From Pseudomonadota bacterium (GTDB lineage: Bacteria; Desulfobacterota; Desulfovibrionia; Desulfovibrionales; Desulfovibrionaceae): a stretch of DNA of 14,484 nucleotides. The stretch is from the NCBI GenBank assembly GCA_023438245.1, contig JAEXRD010000131.1, positions 1 to 14,484 of the forward strand. Direction: 5' to 3'. The notes beneath the pieces are model-generated. The model saw only the letters and a list, made by a program, of their open reading frames with translations, made no database searches and was not told the origin of the DNA. How positions within the stretch are numbered: the first letter of the stretch is position 1; every line of letters begins with the position of its first letter. Below are positions 1 through 7,350 of the stretch, piece after piece. A program made the translations under genes and the position numbers.

Positions 1-3
1 CCC

Positions 4-40
4 AGCCCCCCCCCGGGCCGGCCCGCGGCCCCGGGGGGCT
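4..40. repeat. GC-rich inverted repeat at the window edge
   Basis: Bases 4-11 (AGCCCCCC) and 33-40 (GGGGGGCT) are perfect 8-bp inverted repeats. The loop contains the 10-bp palindrome GGGCCGGCCC at 15-24. A run of nine C lies at 6-14. No coding region is visible between the window start and the flagellar operon terminator. The element could fold into a very stable RNA hairpin, but no T-tract is visible next to it, so I do not call it a terminator. Its role is unknown. Confidence 0.5.
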
Positions 41-72
41 CTCGCTTTCCTGGGCGCCGCAAAATATTCAGC

Positions 73-99
73 AAAACAAAGGCCCTCCGGAGAGGGCCT
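73..99 (-). terminator. Rho-independent terminator of the flagellar operon
   Basis: Read on the minus strand, an 8-bp stem AGGCCCTC/GAGGGCCT with a TCCG loop (80-99) is followed by TTTGTTTT (73-80). It lies 24 bp past the fliW stop codon. On the plus strand the same stem has no following T-run, so it works in the minus direction only. Confidence 0.88.
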
Positions 100-123
100 G
101 TAAAAATCGCGTTGGCTGGCGGG

Positions 124-639
124 CTAGCTGAGCGGCTCGCGGGGGGTGTCCTCGCCGGCCGGCTCGGAAACCGGCTCGCCGCGCAGGGCGCGCTGGGCGT
201 CCACCAGGCGGAAGTGCGAGGGGTGCTTGGCGTTGTGCTGCGGGCTTTGCAGGCCTATGCGCGCCTTGGAGTTCACCACGATGGGGCCGGAGAGGTTCAG
301 CGTGGTCTCCTCGGGCATGTTGCGCGGAATGGTCACGGTGACCAGCACGGCCATCTGCCGGATGTTCTCCACGCGCAGGATCTTCTTCTCAGCCTGCTCC
401 AGCTTCACGTTGTAGTCGGGCAGGAAGGGATACGGGTCGGCCACCAGCAGGCCCAGGCCGGGATCGGTGACGCACTGCAGCAGCATGAAGGGCGAGTTCT
501 CGCGCACCTCAAGCAGCACGAACTCGCGCTTGTCGTCCAGGCCGATGAGCCCGTGCGGGAAGTAGATGATGCTGTCGCGCGCGATCTGGCGCTCGCCCAG
601 CTTCGTCCGAATCGTGTAGGTTTTCACTCGTCCTGCCAT
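124..639 (-). CDS. fliW: Flagellar assembly factor FliW (CsrA antagonist)
   Basis: A cytoplasmic protein of about 171 residues that binds CsrA and relieves its repression of flagellin translation. FliW also binds free flagellin, so it reports on flagellin export. Family features visible are FPHGLIGL (residues 27-34), the LLQCVTDPGLGLLVADP stretch (53-69) and the segment around TLNLSGPIVVNSKARIGLQ (113-131). Residues about 150-171 form a charged, proline-containing tail beyond the usual core. The chosen ATG overlaps the end of csrA by 16 bp and has only a weak ribosome site. An alternative GTG at codon 5 (627) overlaps the csrA stop as GTGA, with AGGA close upstream. Either start implies translational coupling to csrA. 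It is the last gene before the operon terminator. Confidence 0.93.
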   Translation of the reverse strand: MAGRVKTYTIRTKLGERQIARDSIIYFPHGLIGLDDKREFVLLEVRENSPFMLLQCVTDPGLGLLVADPYPFLPDYNVKLEQAEKKILRVENIRQMAVLVTVTIPRNMPEETTLNLSGPIVVNSKARIGLQSPQHNAKHPSHFRLVDAQRALRGEPVSEPAGEDTPREPLS

Positions 640-854
640 AACGACGCCGCCGCGAGCAGATCGGATTCGCTGGCCTGGAGGGCCTGGCTGTTCTGCTCCT
701 TGATCTTGAGGTACACCTCTTCGCGGTACACGGTCATGTCCTCCGGCACATCGAGCCCAAGCTTGATCTGCTTGCCCTGGATGCTCAGGATCTTGAGCTT
801 GATGTTGTCGCCCAGGTAGAGGCTTTCGCCGGGCCGCCGCGTGAGGATGAGCAT
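624..854 (-). CDS. csrA: Translational regulator CsrA
   Basis: A 76-residue RNA-binding protein. CsrA dimers bind GGA motifs in mRNA leaders and usually block ribosome access; with FliW it forms the switch that limits flagellin synthesis. The N-terminus MLILTRRPGESLYLGD and the segment VYREEVYLKI carry the RNA-contacting residues L4, R6/R7 and R44. The protein is longer than the 61-residue E. coli CsrA. The extra C-terminal helix (about residues 56-76) is typical of CsrA proteins controlled by FliW, which binds that extension. I chose the ATG at 854, preceded by GGGAG (859-863), over an in-frame ATG at 938, because the additional 28 residues do not belong to the family. It lies between flgL and fliW in the same orientation. 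Confidence 0.96.
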   Translation of the reverse strand: MLILTRRPGESLYLGDNIKLKILSIQGKQIKLGLDVPEDMTVYREEVYLKIKEQNSQALQASESDLLAAASLWQDE

Positions 855-960
855 TCGTCTCCCGAATTCCTGGTGTCGAGTTCTCCGCGCCCGGCCGGTC
901 CGGTGCGTGGGGTGGAAGCTATCCGAGGCCGGGCGCAAAGTCCAGCCCGGCAGGGCCTTT
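855..960 (-). promoter_or_regulatory. csrA leader rich in GGA motifs, candidate CsrA target
   Basis: The 106-bp gap between flgL and csrA contains six GGA triplets in the minus-strand transcript, complementary to plus-strand TCC at 860, 868, 884, 899, 922 and 941. The one nearest csrA is inside the GGGAG ribosome site. The farthest lies in the loop of a hairpin with a perfect 7-bp GCCGGGC/GCCCGGC stem (928-951). CsrA is known to bind paired GGA sites, one in a loop and one in the Shine-Dalgarno. Autoregulation is therefore plausible but inferred. The hairpin has no U-tract, so it is not a terminator, and no clear promoter was found. Confidence 0.5.
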
Positions 961-2622
961 CTAGATGTACTGCATCAGGTTCATCTGCATGATCATGGAC
1001 GAGCTCTTGAGCACGGCCTGGTAGGCCGTCTGCTGCAGCGAAAGCTGCGTCATCAGCGTGGCCAGGTCGATGTCCTCCTCGCTGGAGAGCTGCTCGTTCT
1101 CGTTGACCTTGAGGTTCTCCAGGATGGTGGAGGTGACGGTGAGCCTGTTCTCCCGGCCGCCCACGCTGGCCGCGGCGGTCAGTATCTGCGACTGCGAGAG
1201 CTTGATGCTCTCCAGGCACTGCTGGATGCCCTGCTGGTTGTTGGTCTCCATGAAGGCCACCAGGTTGCCGATGGTCTCGAACATGTTCTTGGTGGCCACG
1301 CCGCCGTTGCTGGTATACACGGCGGAGTGCCAGTCGAAGGCCGCGCCGGCGTTGCTGCTGGCCACGGTCACGCGGGCGCCCCCGGCGGCCAGCACCGCGT
1401 CGGGGTCCTGGTAGATGCCGCCGAAGATGTCCTTGCCCACGTCGTTGATGCGCACGGTCTCGCTGACGTTGACCCGCAGCTCGATGGCGGCGCTGCGGGG
1501 CTTGATGAGGAACTGGCTTCCGGGCTGGAGCAGGTTGCCGCCGTTGGAGTTGACCGTGAGGATGCCGCCGCTGGCGATGTTGAACATGGCGTTGCTGGCG
1601 CTGGCATCGGCGGCAACGGAGTTGCCGGTGACCCAGGTCAGCCCGTTGTCCAGGCTGTAGGAATACTCGATCTTGCCGTCCAGGGCCACGGGGGCCTTGT
1701 TGTCGATGCGCACCAGCGTGTTCTGGTTGAACGCGCCGGAGGCCACGCCGGTGAGCGGGTTTGCGCCCGCGCCCGTGCAGATGACCTTGGTCTTGTCCAT
1801 GTCGGCGTCGTCGCCGTTGTACTGGGCGCTGGGCCGCAGCCACAGCCAGGCCCCGCGCGAGTCGTTGGTGTTGGTGGGGCTGTTGACCTTGACCTGGGTG
1901 TCCTGGGCGAAGGTGACGGAGGTGCCGCTCTGGGGCAGGTTGACCTTCACCTCGCCGTTGACGGTGGTCACGCTGCCGTCGGTGAGGAAGGTCTTGCCGC
2001 CGTCGATGCTGTAGCGCACGCCGCAGGCGCTGATGTTGCGCGTTCCGGCTTCCGGCCCGGCCACGCCCGCCGGATCCACGAACTGCACCAGCACCGTCTG
2101 CTTGCTGAAGCCCTCGATGCGGAAGCTGTTGGTGGCCGGGTCGGCCAGGGTGGAGTCGTTGGTGGTCATCCAGAGCACCTCCTTGAAGGCGTTCTGGTCG
2201 GTCTTCTGGCCGGCGTAGATGCTCTTGCCCTGGTACTTGGTGTTGGCCAGGCCCACGAGCTGCTCGAAGATCTGCCGGGCCTCGTAGCTCAGCTGCTGGC
2301 GGTTCTCGCTGGAGAGCGTGCCGGTGGCGGCCTCCTCGGCCAGTTCCTTGGCGCGCGTGAGCAGCGTGGAAACCGAAAGCAGGGTGGTGTCCGACTGCGA
2401 GAGCCAGCCCTTGGCCGTGTTCAGGTTCTCCAGGTACTGGTCGAAGCCGCGCAGGGTGTCGCGGTGGTCCAGGATGTTGGCCATGGCCGTGGGGTCGTCC
2501 GAAGGCTTGTTCACGCGCTTCTGCGTGCTGGACTGGAGATTGAGCTCAGTCAGCAGCGAAAGCTTGGAGTTCATCCCGTTCAGGGACTGGGAATACACCA
2601 TCTGGCTGGATACGCGGAACAT
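961..2622 (-). CDS. flgL: Flagellar hook-filament junction protein FlgL (HAP3)
   Basis: A secreted junction protein between FlgK and the filament, 553 residues against about 317 in E. coli. The N-terminal flagellin-like helices (about residues 1-150, beginning MFRVSSQMVYSQSLNGMN and including KRVNKPSDDPTAM) and the C-terminal helices (about 440-553, ending in an ILENLKVNENE...ATLMTQLSLQQ region) are typical. The middle (about 155-430) is an enlarged, beta-rich, probably surface-exposed region with two Asp-box-like motifs, SIDGGKTF (205-212) and SLDNGLTW (323-330), and a GSQFLIKPR segment (368-376) that resembles one in FlgK. Three cysteines (C200, C282, C469) are unusual for an exported flagellar protein. 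The start has an ideal AAGGAGGA six bases upstream. It lies 24 bp after flgK. Confidence 0.95.
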   Translation of the reverse strand: MFRVSSQMVYSQSLNGMNSKLSLLTELNLQSSTQKRVNKPSDDPTAMANILDHRDTLRGFDQYLENLNTAKGWLSQSDTTLLSVSTLLTRAKELAEEAATGTLSSENRQQLSYEARQIFEQLVGLANTKYQGKSIYAGQKTDQNAFKEVLWMTTNDSTLADPATNSFRIEGFSKQTVLVQFVDPAGVAGPEAGTRNISACGVRYSIDGGKTFLTDGSVTTVNGEVKVNLPQSGTSVTFAQDTQVKVNSPTNTNDSRGAWLWLRPSAQYNGDDADMDKTKVICTGAGANPLTGVASGAFNQNTLVRIDNKAPVALDGKIEYSYSLDNGLTWVTGNSVAADASASNAMFNIASGGILTVNSNGGNLLQPGSQFLIKPRSAAIELRVNVSETVRINDVGKDIFGGIYQDPDAVLAAGGARVTVASSNAGAAFDWHSAVYTSNGGVATKNMFETIGNLVAFMETNNQQGIQQCLESIKLSQSQILTAAASVGGRENRLTVTSTILENLKVNENEQLSSEEDIDLATLMTQLSLQQTAYQAVLKSSSMIMQMNLMQYI

Positions 2623-2646
2623 GGCCTGTCCTCCTTGGCGCCGACC

Positions 2647-4806
2647 CTACGACTTGAGCGAAAGCAGGGTCTGGAGCATCTGGTCGGCGGTGGTGATGAG
2701 CTTGGCCGCCGCGGTGTAGGCGTGCTGGTACTTGATGAGGCTTGTCATCTCCTCGTCCAGGTTCACGCCGGAGGTCGCCTGCTGGCGGTCGTCCAGGTCC
2801 TGGGCCAGGGTCTGCTTGTAGGCGTAGTTGTACTTGGCGGCGGCGGTGTCGGTGCCCACGGTGGCCACCAGGCTGTCGTAATACTTCACGATGGTCTGGC
2901 TGGAGATGCCCTCGCGCACGGTGCTGATGTTCACCTTGGTGGAGGTCAGCTCGGCGATGCCCTTGGCCGTGGTGATGTCGCCCTTGTTCATCTCGCCCGC
3001 GCCGTTGACGTGGCCCGCGTTGAGGTAGTCCGTGTTGGTGGTGACCTTGTCGTTGATGCCCATGTCCCGGCAATTTGTGCCGGTGAAGTACGTGTTGAGG
3101 CCGAGGGCGGCGTTGAGGCCAGCGGAATCGGTGCCGAAGGCGAAGGTGTACCCGTTCTTGGCCACGATGGAGAGCTTGTGGTTCACGATGCTGGCGGTGA
3201 CGTAGGTGCCGTAGGTGGTGTTGATGGCATCGCGCACGTCGTTCAGGCTGTGCTGGGCGGGGTCGAAATTCTGCTGGCCCGGCGTGGCCGGGTCGAAGTC
3301 CAGCGCGCCGCCGCTGGCCAGGAGCCCGGTGCTGGTGTTGTAGAAATACATGTTGGTGGCGCCGCTGGTGAGCTTGTCGGCAAAGTACAGGCCCGAGGAT
3401 CCGCTGCCCAGCGCGCGGGTGTCGTCGGCCACGGAGTAGGTGCCCAGCACATCGGAGAGCGGAGAGAGCCCCGCGCCCTGGCTGTGGATGCGGTTGACCT
3501 CCCAGATGGTGGACTTGGCCAGGGCGTCCATGCGCTCGCGGTACTTTCCGGCGTAGTCGTCCTTGAAGCTGAACAGCGCCGTAAGCGAGCCGCCGGTGAG
3601 CCTGCTGGTGTTGTCCACGCCCGAGGCGTTGGTCTGGGGGGTGATGTTCTCCTTGGTGGAGGTGTTCTCGTTCCAGTACAGGGCGCGCTTGGGCGTGATG
3701 AGGAAGCGGTCGCCAGCGGTGAAGAGGCCCGTGGGCGCGGTGTCGCTGTCGCCCTGGGTGCCGAACCAGACCTTGATGTTGCCCACCTGGACCATGTCGT
3801 CCTGCGGGCGGGCGTAGAACAGCTTGTCGGTGCCGTCCTCGTTCTTCAGCCAGGTGTTGCCGCCGTCGACGGAGACGCGGAACGAGGCCGCCCCGGCGCC
3901 GCTGGTGACGTTCATGCCGGAGCCGTTGTTCACGATCTCCAGGGTGTACTCGACGTTGTCGTTGCCCTGGAAATACACCGCCCCGCCCATGGAGGCGTTG
4001 CCGGCCACGGGGGAGGCGAAGGTGGAGTTGCCCATGAGCGCGTTGGTGGCCATGGGCGCGTCGTAGGACAGGGTGAAGGCCTGCTCGTTGTCCACCAGGG
4101 TCTGCCCGGCCTTGGTGGTGATGCTCAGGTTGCCGTTGCCCTTGTCGATGTAATTGATGTCCATGTAGCCGGCCAGCTTGCGAACGAGCTGCGAGCGGCT
4201 GTCCAGGAGCTGGTTGGCGCTGTTGGTCTCCGAGGTGTGCACGCGGATCTGCTTGTTCAGGTCCGCGATCTGCTTCAGCAGATCATTGACCTCGCCCACC
4301 TGCTGGTTGATGGCCAGGTCGGCCTGCTGCTGCATGAGCACGAGGTCGGCGTCGGCCTGGTGCAGCGTGGAGATGAGCGTGCGGGTGTTCTCCAGGATTT
4401 CGGTGCGGCTGCCGGCGTCCTCGGGCTTCTGGGTCAGGTCCTGCCAGGAGTTGAAGAAATTCGTGATGCTGTTGGACAGCCCGTAGCCCGTGGACTCGTT
4501 GAACAGGCTCTCGGTGCCCTGCAGGCTGGAGTACAGCTGCTCCCAGCGGTCGCGCATGGTGGCCTGGTTGTAGTACTGGGTCTCCACGAACTGGTCGAAG
4601 TGGCGCTGGATCTCCGCGGCCCACACGCCCGTGCCCACCTGGCCGGGCATGTAGTCGATGTTGTAGGCCTCCTCGAAGCGCACCGTGCGGCGGCTGTAGC
4701 CCGCGGTGTCGACGTTGGCGATGTTCTCCGAGGTGACGGAGATGCCCGCCTGGGCGGCGTTCAGGCCCGTGCGGCCGATGTCGAGGATGGAGTTGGCGCC
4801 GAACAT
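2647..4806 (-). CDS. flgK: Flagellar hook-associated protein FlgK (HAP1)
   Basis: The junction protein that joins hook to filament, exported by the flagellar type III system; 719 residues against about 547 in E. coli. The N-terminal rod/hook signature is clear (SENIANVDTAGYSRR, 26-40), followed by a coiled-coil region (about 130-210). The C-terminus (about 675-719, GVNLDEEMTSLIKYQHAYTAA) is the conserved D0 helix. Inside are an Asp-box-like SVDGGNTW (312-319), a GDRFLITPKR segment (365-374), and a Flagellin_IN-like stretch (about 519-577) ending in ALGLNTYFTGTN. The ATG directly abuts the flgN stop (TAAATG), with a GGGAG ribosome site inside the flgN end, so the chaperone and its client are probably translationally coupled. 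Confidence 0.96.
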   Translation of the reverse strand: MFGANSILDIGRTGLNAAQAGISVTSENIANVDTAGYSRRTVRFEEAYNIDYMPGQVGTGVWAAEIQRHFDQFVETQYYNQATMRDRWEQLYSSLQGTESLFNESTGYGLSNSITNFFNSWQDLTQKPEDAGSRTEILENTRTLISTLHQADADLVLMQQQADLAINQQVGEVNDLLKQIADLNKQIRVHTSETNSANQLLDSRSQLVRKLAGYMDINYIDKGNGNLSITTKAGQTLVDNEQAFTLSYDAPMATNALMGNSTFASPVAGNASMGGAVYFQGNDNVEYTLEIVNNGSGMNVTSGAGAASFRVSVDGGNTWLKNEDGTDKLFYARPQDDMVQVGNIKVWFGTQGDSDTAPTGLFTAGDRFLITPKRALYWNENTSTKENITPQTNASGVDNTSRLTGGSLTALFSFKDDYAGKYRERMDALAKSTIWEVNRIHSQGAGLSPLSDVLGTYSVADDTRALGSGSSGLYFADKLTSGATNMYFYNTSTGLLASGGALDFDPATPGQQNFDPAQHSLNDVRDAINTTYGTYVTASIVNHKLSIVAKNGYTFAFGTDSAGLNAALGLNTYFTGTNCRDMGINDKVTTNTDYLNAGHVNGAGEMNKGDITTAKGIAELTSTKVNISTVREGISSQTIVKYYDSLVATVGTDTAAAKYNYAYKQTLAQDLDDRQQATSGVNLDEEMTSLIKYQHAYTAAAKLITTADQMLQTLLSLKS

Positions 4807-5289
4807 TTACGATCTCCCGCGGAAGAAGCTGGCCTGGGGGCTGGTGGACTTGGCGTAGGTTCCCCGGCGCGAATAGACTTCGGCCTTGCCCGGCTCCACG
4901 CGGCGGTGCAGCTCCTGGAGCAGTTGCAGGCTCTGGTCGTACAGCCCCAGGGCCAGGGAGCGGTTCTTGTCGGCCTGCACGGCGCAGCTCTGCTCGCTGC
5001 GGTCCAGGCCGAGCAGCAGCTCGGAGAGCTCCTGGGCCTCCTCGTCGGAGAGCTCGCCCGCGATCTCGGCCACGCGGGTGCGGCCAGGCCAGGAGCCGGA
5101 AATCTGCGCCCGGAGGGAGATGCGCTCCGCCGCGAGCTGGCGCATGAGTTCCTGGATGGAAAGCTCCAGGATGCTCACGTCCTGCGGGTTGCGGTGCGTC
5201 AATTCGGAAAATTCTTCCTCAAGCAGGGCGGACAAAAGTTCCAGGGCGCGCGTCTGGCGGGTCAAGTTTTCCCGGATCATGCGGATCAT
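4807..5289 (-). CDS. flgN: FlgN-type flagellar export chaperone
   Basis: A 160-residue, almost wholly alpha-helical cytoplasmic protein, rich in leucine and glutamate. It matches the FlgN family, which binds the C-termini of FlgK and FlgL and delivers them to the flagellar export gate. The sequence is weakly conserved, so the call rests on length, helical character, the C-terminal VYSRRGTYAKS segment and its position directly before flgK. I chose the ATG at 5289 because GGGGAG lies six bases upstream. An in-frame ATG at 5349 would add 20 residues but lacks a ribosome site. The 123-bp gap to flgJ is the widest inside the operon. It contains no recognisable gene, and in particular no flgM. Confidence 0.82.
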   Translation of the reverse strand: MIRMIRENLTRQTRALELLSALLEEEFSELTHRNPQDVSILELSIQELMRQLAAERISLRAQISGSWPGRTRVAEIAGELSDEEAQELSELLLGLDRSEQSCAVQADKNRSLALGLYDQSLQLLQELHRRVEPGKAEVYSRRGTYAKSTSPQASFFRGRS

Positions 5290-5412
5290 GTCTGTCTCCC
5301 CTTCCCTTTCGGCTGCGCCCGCGCTGGCGGCCAATACTGGCTCAACCATGCGTCATGACATCATTTTCTGCGCCGCCCTACTGCCTGTTCCCGATGCTCC
5401 AGCGGCGCGTTC

Positions 5413-6180
5413 TCACCCGACGACTGCAAGTTTGCGGCCAGAGGCGGCGCTCTCGCCGCCCGCCTTGCCGTAGGCTCCGGTGGCGCTGCGCCGGGCGAAG
5501 TCCTCCTCGATGCGCCGGGCCAGGGCCTCCACCTCGGGCATGACCTCGCCCGCCACGGAGGCCGGCCGTTCTGGGGCGGCGCTGGCGGGATAGGTCTTGG
5601 GCGAGACGTGCTTCTTGCGGTCAAGCTGGATGCCCTGGCTCTTGTCGGGCAGGGGCTTGATCTCCGCGCTCTTGTCCAGGCTGGACTGCGAGCCGCCGTG
5701 CAGGGGCCTCAGCGGCTTCACGGCCTGCCGGGCCGCGCCGTCGCCGCTCGCCTGGATGGCGGCCGTGGCGGCGTCAGCGGTGGCCGCGCCGTCGGTCTTG
5801 GTGGACTTCATGGTGTTGGCGAGCTTGTCCTTGAGCTGGGCGTACATCATGTCGCCCAGGCCGATGCCGCCGTCTGAGGCCATCTTCTCCGCGAAATCGC
5901 GGTCGAACATGGAGCGGTACATGTCCTCCTGGGGCGAGTGCAGGTAGCCCTCCTTGGGCACGGTGGCGCGCATCTGCTCCCACATCTTGCTGATGAACAC
6001 GGCCTCGAAGTCGGTGCAGGCCTTGCGCAGCTTCTGCTGCATGCCCTGGCGCGGGGCGATGTCCGAGCGCAGGCGGTCCACCTGCTGCTTCAGGGCGACG
6101 AGCTCGCTGTCCTTGGCCTGCTTGGCGGCCAATGCGCCCGCGGCAGACGAAGGCGCGGAGGAGACGCTGGCGTCGGACAT
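5413..6180 (-). CDS. flgJ: Rod-binding (rod cap) protein, FlgJ N-terminal type
   Basis: A 255-residue protein. Residues about 48-125 match the rod-binding domain: QKLRKACTDFEAVFISKMWEQM, the MYRSMFDRDFAEKMA motif, and GIGLGDMMYAQLKD. This domain caps the growing rod in the periplasm. The C-terminal glucosaminidase domain of enteric FlgJ is absent. Instead there is an Ala/Pro/Lys-rich, low-complexity tail (about 126-255) with a short helical stretch (about 213-232) that I cannot assign. A separate peptidoglycan hydrolase must therefore open the wall for the rod. The start overlaps the flgI stop by one base (TAATG), with GGAGGT seven bases upstream inside flgI. This supports translational coupling. 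Confidence 0.9.
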   Translation of the reverse strand: MSDASVSSAPSSAAGALAAKQAKDSELVALKQQVDRLRSDIAPRQGMQQKLRKACTDFEAVFISKMWEQMRATVPKEGYLHSPQEDMYRSMFDRDFAEKMASDGGIGLGDMMYAQLKDKLANTMKSTKTDGAATADAATAAIQASGDGAARQAVKPLRPLHGGSQSSLDKSAEIKPLPDKSQGIQLDRKKHVSPKTYPASAAPERPASVAGEVMPEVEALARRIEEDFARRSATGAYGKAGGESAASGRKLAVVG

Positions 6181-7322
6181 TAGATCACCTCCAGGTCCGC
6201 GTGCAGGCTGCCCGCGGTCTTGAGGGTGCGCAGGATGCTGATGAGGTCGCGCGGGGTGGCCCCCACGGAGTTCAGGCCGTCCACCAGCTCCTGCAGGGTC
6301 GCGCCCTCCATGAGCAGCAGGCGGTTGTTCTGCTCCTTGACCTTGACGTTGGTCTGCGGGGTGACCTGGGTGGTGCCGCCGGAGAAGGCCCCGGGCTGGC
6401 TCACGTTGGGCGTCTCGGAGACCACGATCTGGAGGTTGCCGTGGGCCACGGCCACCTTGTTCAGGCGCACGTTGCCGCCCAGCACCACGGTGCCGGTCTT
6501 CTCGTCCACCACCACGCGGGCGCGGGAGTCCGGCGAGATGTCCAGGTTTTCCAGGCTGGCCACCAGCGGAACCATGTTGCCGTGGAACTTCGGGGGGATG
6601 GCCAGCTGGATGGTGGAGCCGTCCAGGGCCTTGGCGAACTGCCCGCCCACGGCGGAATTGATGCGCCCCACCACCTGCATGGTGGTGCCGAAGTCCTGGC
6701 CGGAAAGATTGATGGTGAGGAATTCCTGCTTGTTGAACTGGAAGCCCACCTCGCGCTCCACGGTGGCGCCGTTGGGAATGCGGGCCACGGTGGTGATGTT
6801 CTTCTGGGCCTGCGCGGCCTGGCCCTCGGCGGAGTAGCCGCCCAGCGTCAGCGAGCCCTGGGCCACGGCGTACACGCGGCCGTCGAGGCCACGCAAGGGA
6901 GTGAGCAGCAGCACGCCGCCCAAGAGGCTCTTGGCGTCGCCCATGCTGGAGATGGTCACGTCCAGGCCGGAGCCGGGCCGGGCCGAGGCGGGCATCTTGG
7001 CCGTGACCATGACGGCGGCCACGTTCTTGGGCTTGAGGGTGGCGGGATTGACGGAAACGCCCATCTTTTCCAGCATGTTGGCCATGCTGCGCATGGTGAA
7101 CTCGCTGGTGTTGCCGTCGCCGGTGCCGGAGAGGCCGACCACAAGGCCGTAGCCCACCAACTCGTTGTTGCGCACGCCGCTGAAGTTGGCGATGTCCTTG
7201 AGGCGCACGGCATGCGCCGGGGCGATGCCCGCCAGGATCATGAGCCCCAGGCACAACAGCACCACACCCACGGTGCGGGCCAGGTCCCTGCGGCGGTCGT
7301 ATCCGGTGGTCATGCGGATCAT
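6180..7322 (-). CDS. flgI: Flagellar P-ring protein FlgI
   Basis: A periplasmic protein that polymerises into the P ring around the rod at the peptidoglycan layer; 380 residues as a precursor, close to the family norm. A long signal peptide is visible: charged start (residues 1-16), hydrophobic core (17-35) and a likely cut after AHA (38), leaving the typical mature start VRLKDIANFSG. Conserved FlgI blocks follow: VGYGLVVGLSGTGD (56-69), GDAKSLLGGVLLLTPLRGLD (128-147) and YAVAQGSL (151-158). The C-terminus contains GATPRDLISILRTLK. The ATG at 7322 has AAGGAGGA (7330-7337) at optimal distance; an upstream in-frame ATG would run into flgH and is rejected. It needs FlgA as chaperone, encoded two genes earlier. 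Confidence 0.97.
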   Translation of the reverse strand: MIRMTTGYDRRRDLARTVGVVLLCLGLMILAGIAPAHAVRLKDIANFSGVRNNELVGYGLVVGLSGTGDGNTSEFTMRSMANMLEKMGVSVNPATLKPKNVAAVMVTAKMPASARPGSGLDVTISSMGDAKSLLGGVLLLTPLRGLDGRVYAVAQGSLTLGGYSAEGQAAQAQKNITTVARIPNGATVEREVGFQFNKQEFLTINLSGQDFGTTMQVVGRINSAVGGQFAKALDGSTIQLAIPPKFHGNMVPLVASLENLDISPDSRARVVVDEKTGTVVLGGNVRLNKVAVAHGNLQIVVSETPNVSQPGAFSGGTTQVTPQTNVKVKEQNNRLLLMEGATLQELVDGLNSVGATPRDLISILRTLKTAGSLHADLEVI

Positions 7323-7350
7323 GGGGCGCTCCTCCTTGAGCTTACAGGGC

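Noticed and set aside
70..85. A second sigma-54-like element (GG-N10-GC) near the end of the operon
   Set aside because: The -24 part matches poorly (GGGCCTT) and it coincides with the terminator stem and T-tract, which explain it better.
928..951. Hairpin between flgL and csrA as a terminator
   Set aside because: The stem is only 7 bp and no T-tract follows on the minus strand; csrA and fliW appear to be co-transcribed.
5304..5312. GCCGAAA resembling a sigma-28 -10 box before flgN
   Set aside because: There is no TAAA-like -35 element at the required distance upstream.
841..5358. A 1505-codon open frame on the plus strand opposite csrA, flgL, flgK and flgN
   Set aside because: It lies antisense to four well-recognised genes. 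Its translation is a Val/Gly/Ala/His/Leu-rich composition typical of the mirror frame of GC-rich codons, with no family resemblance.
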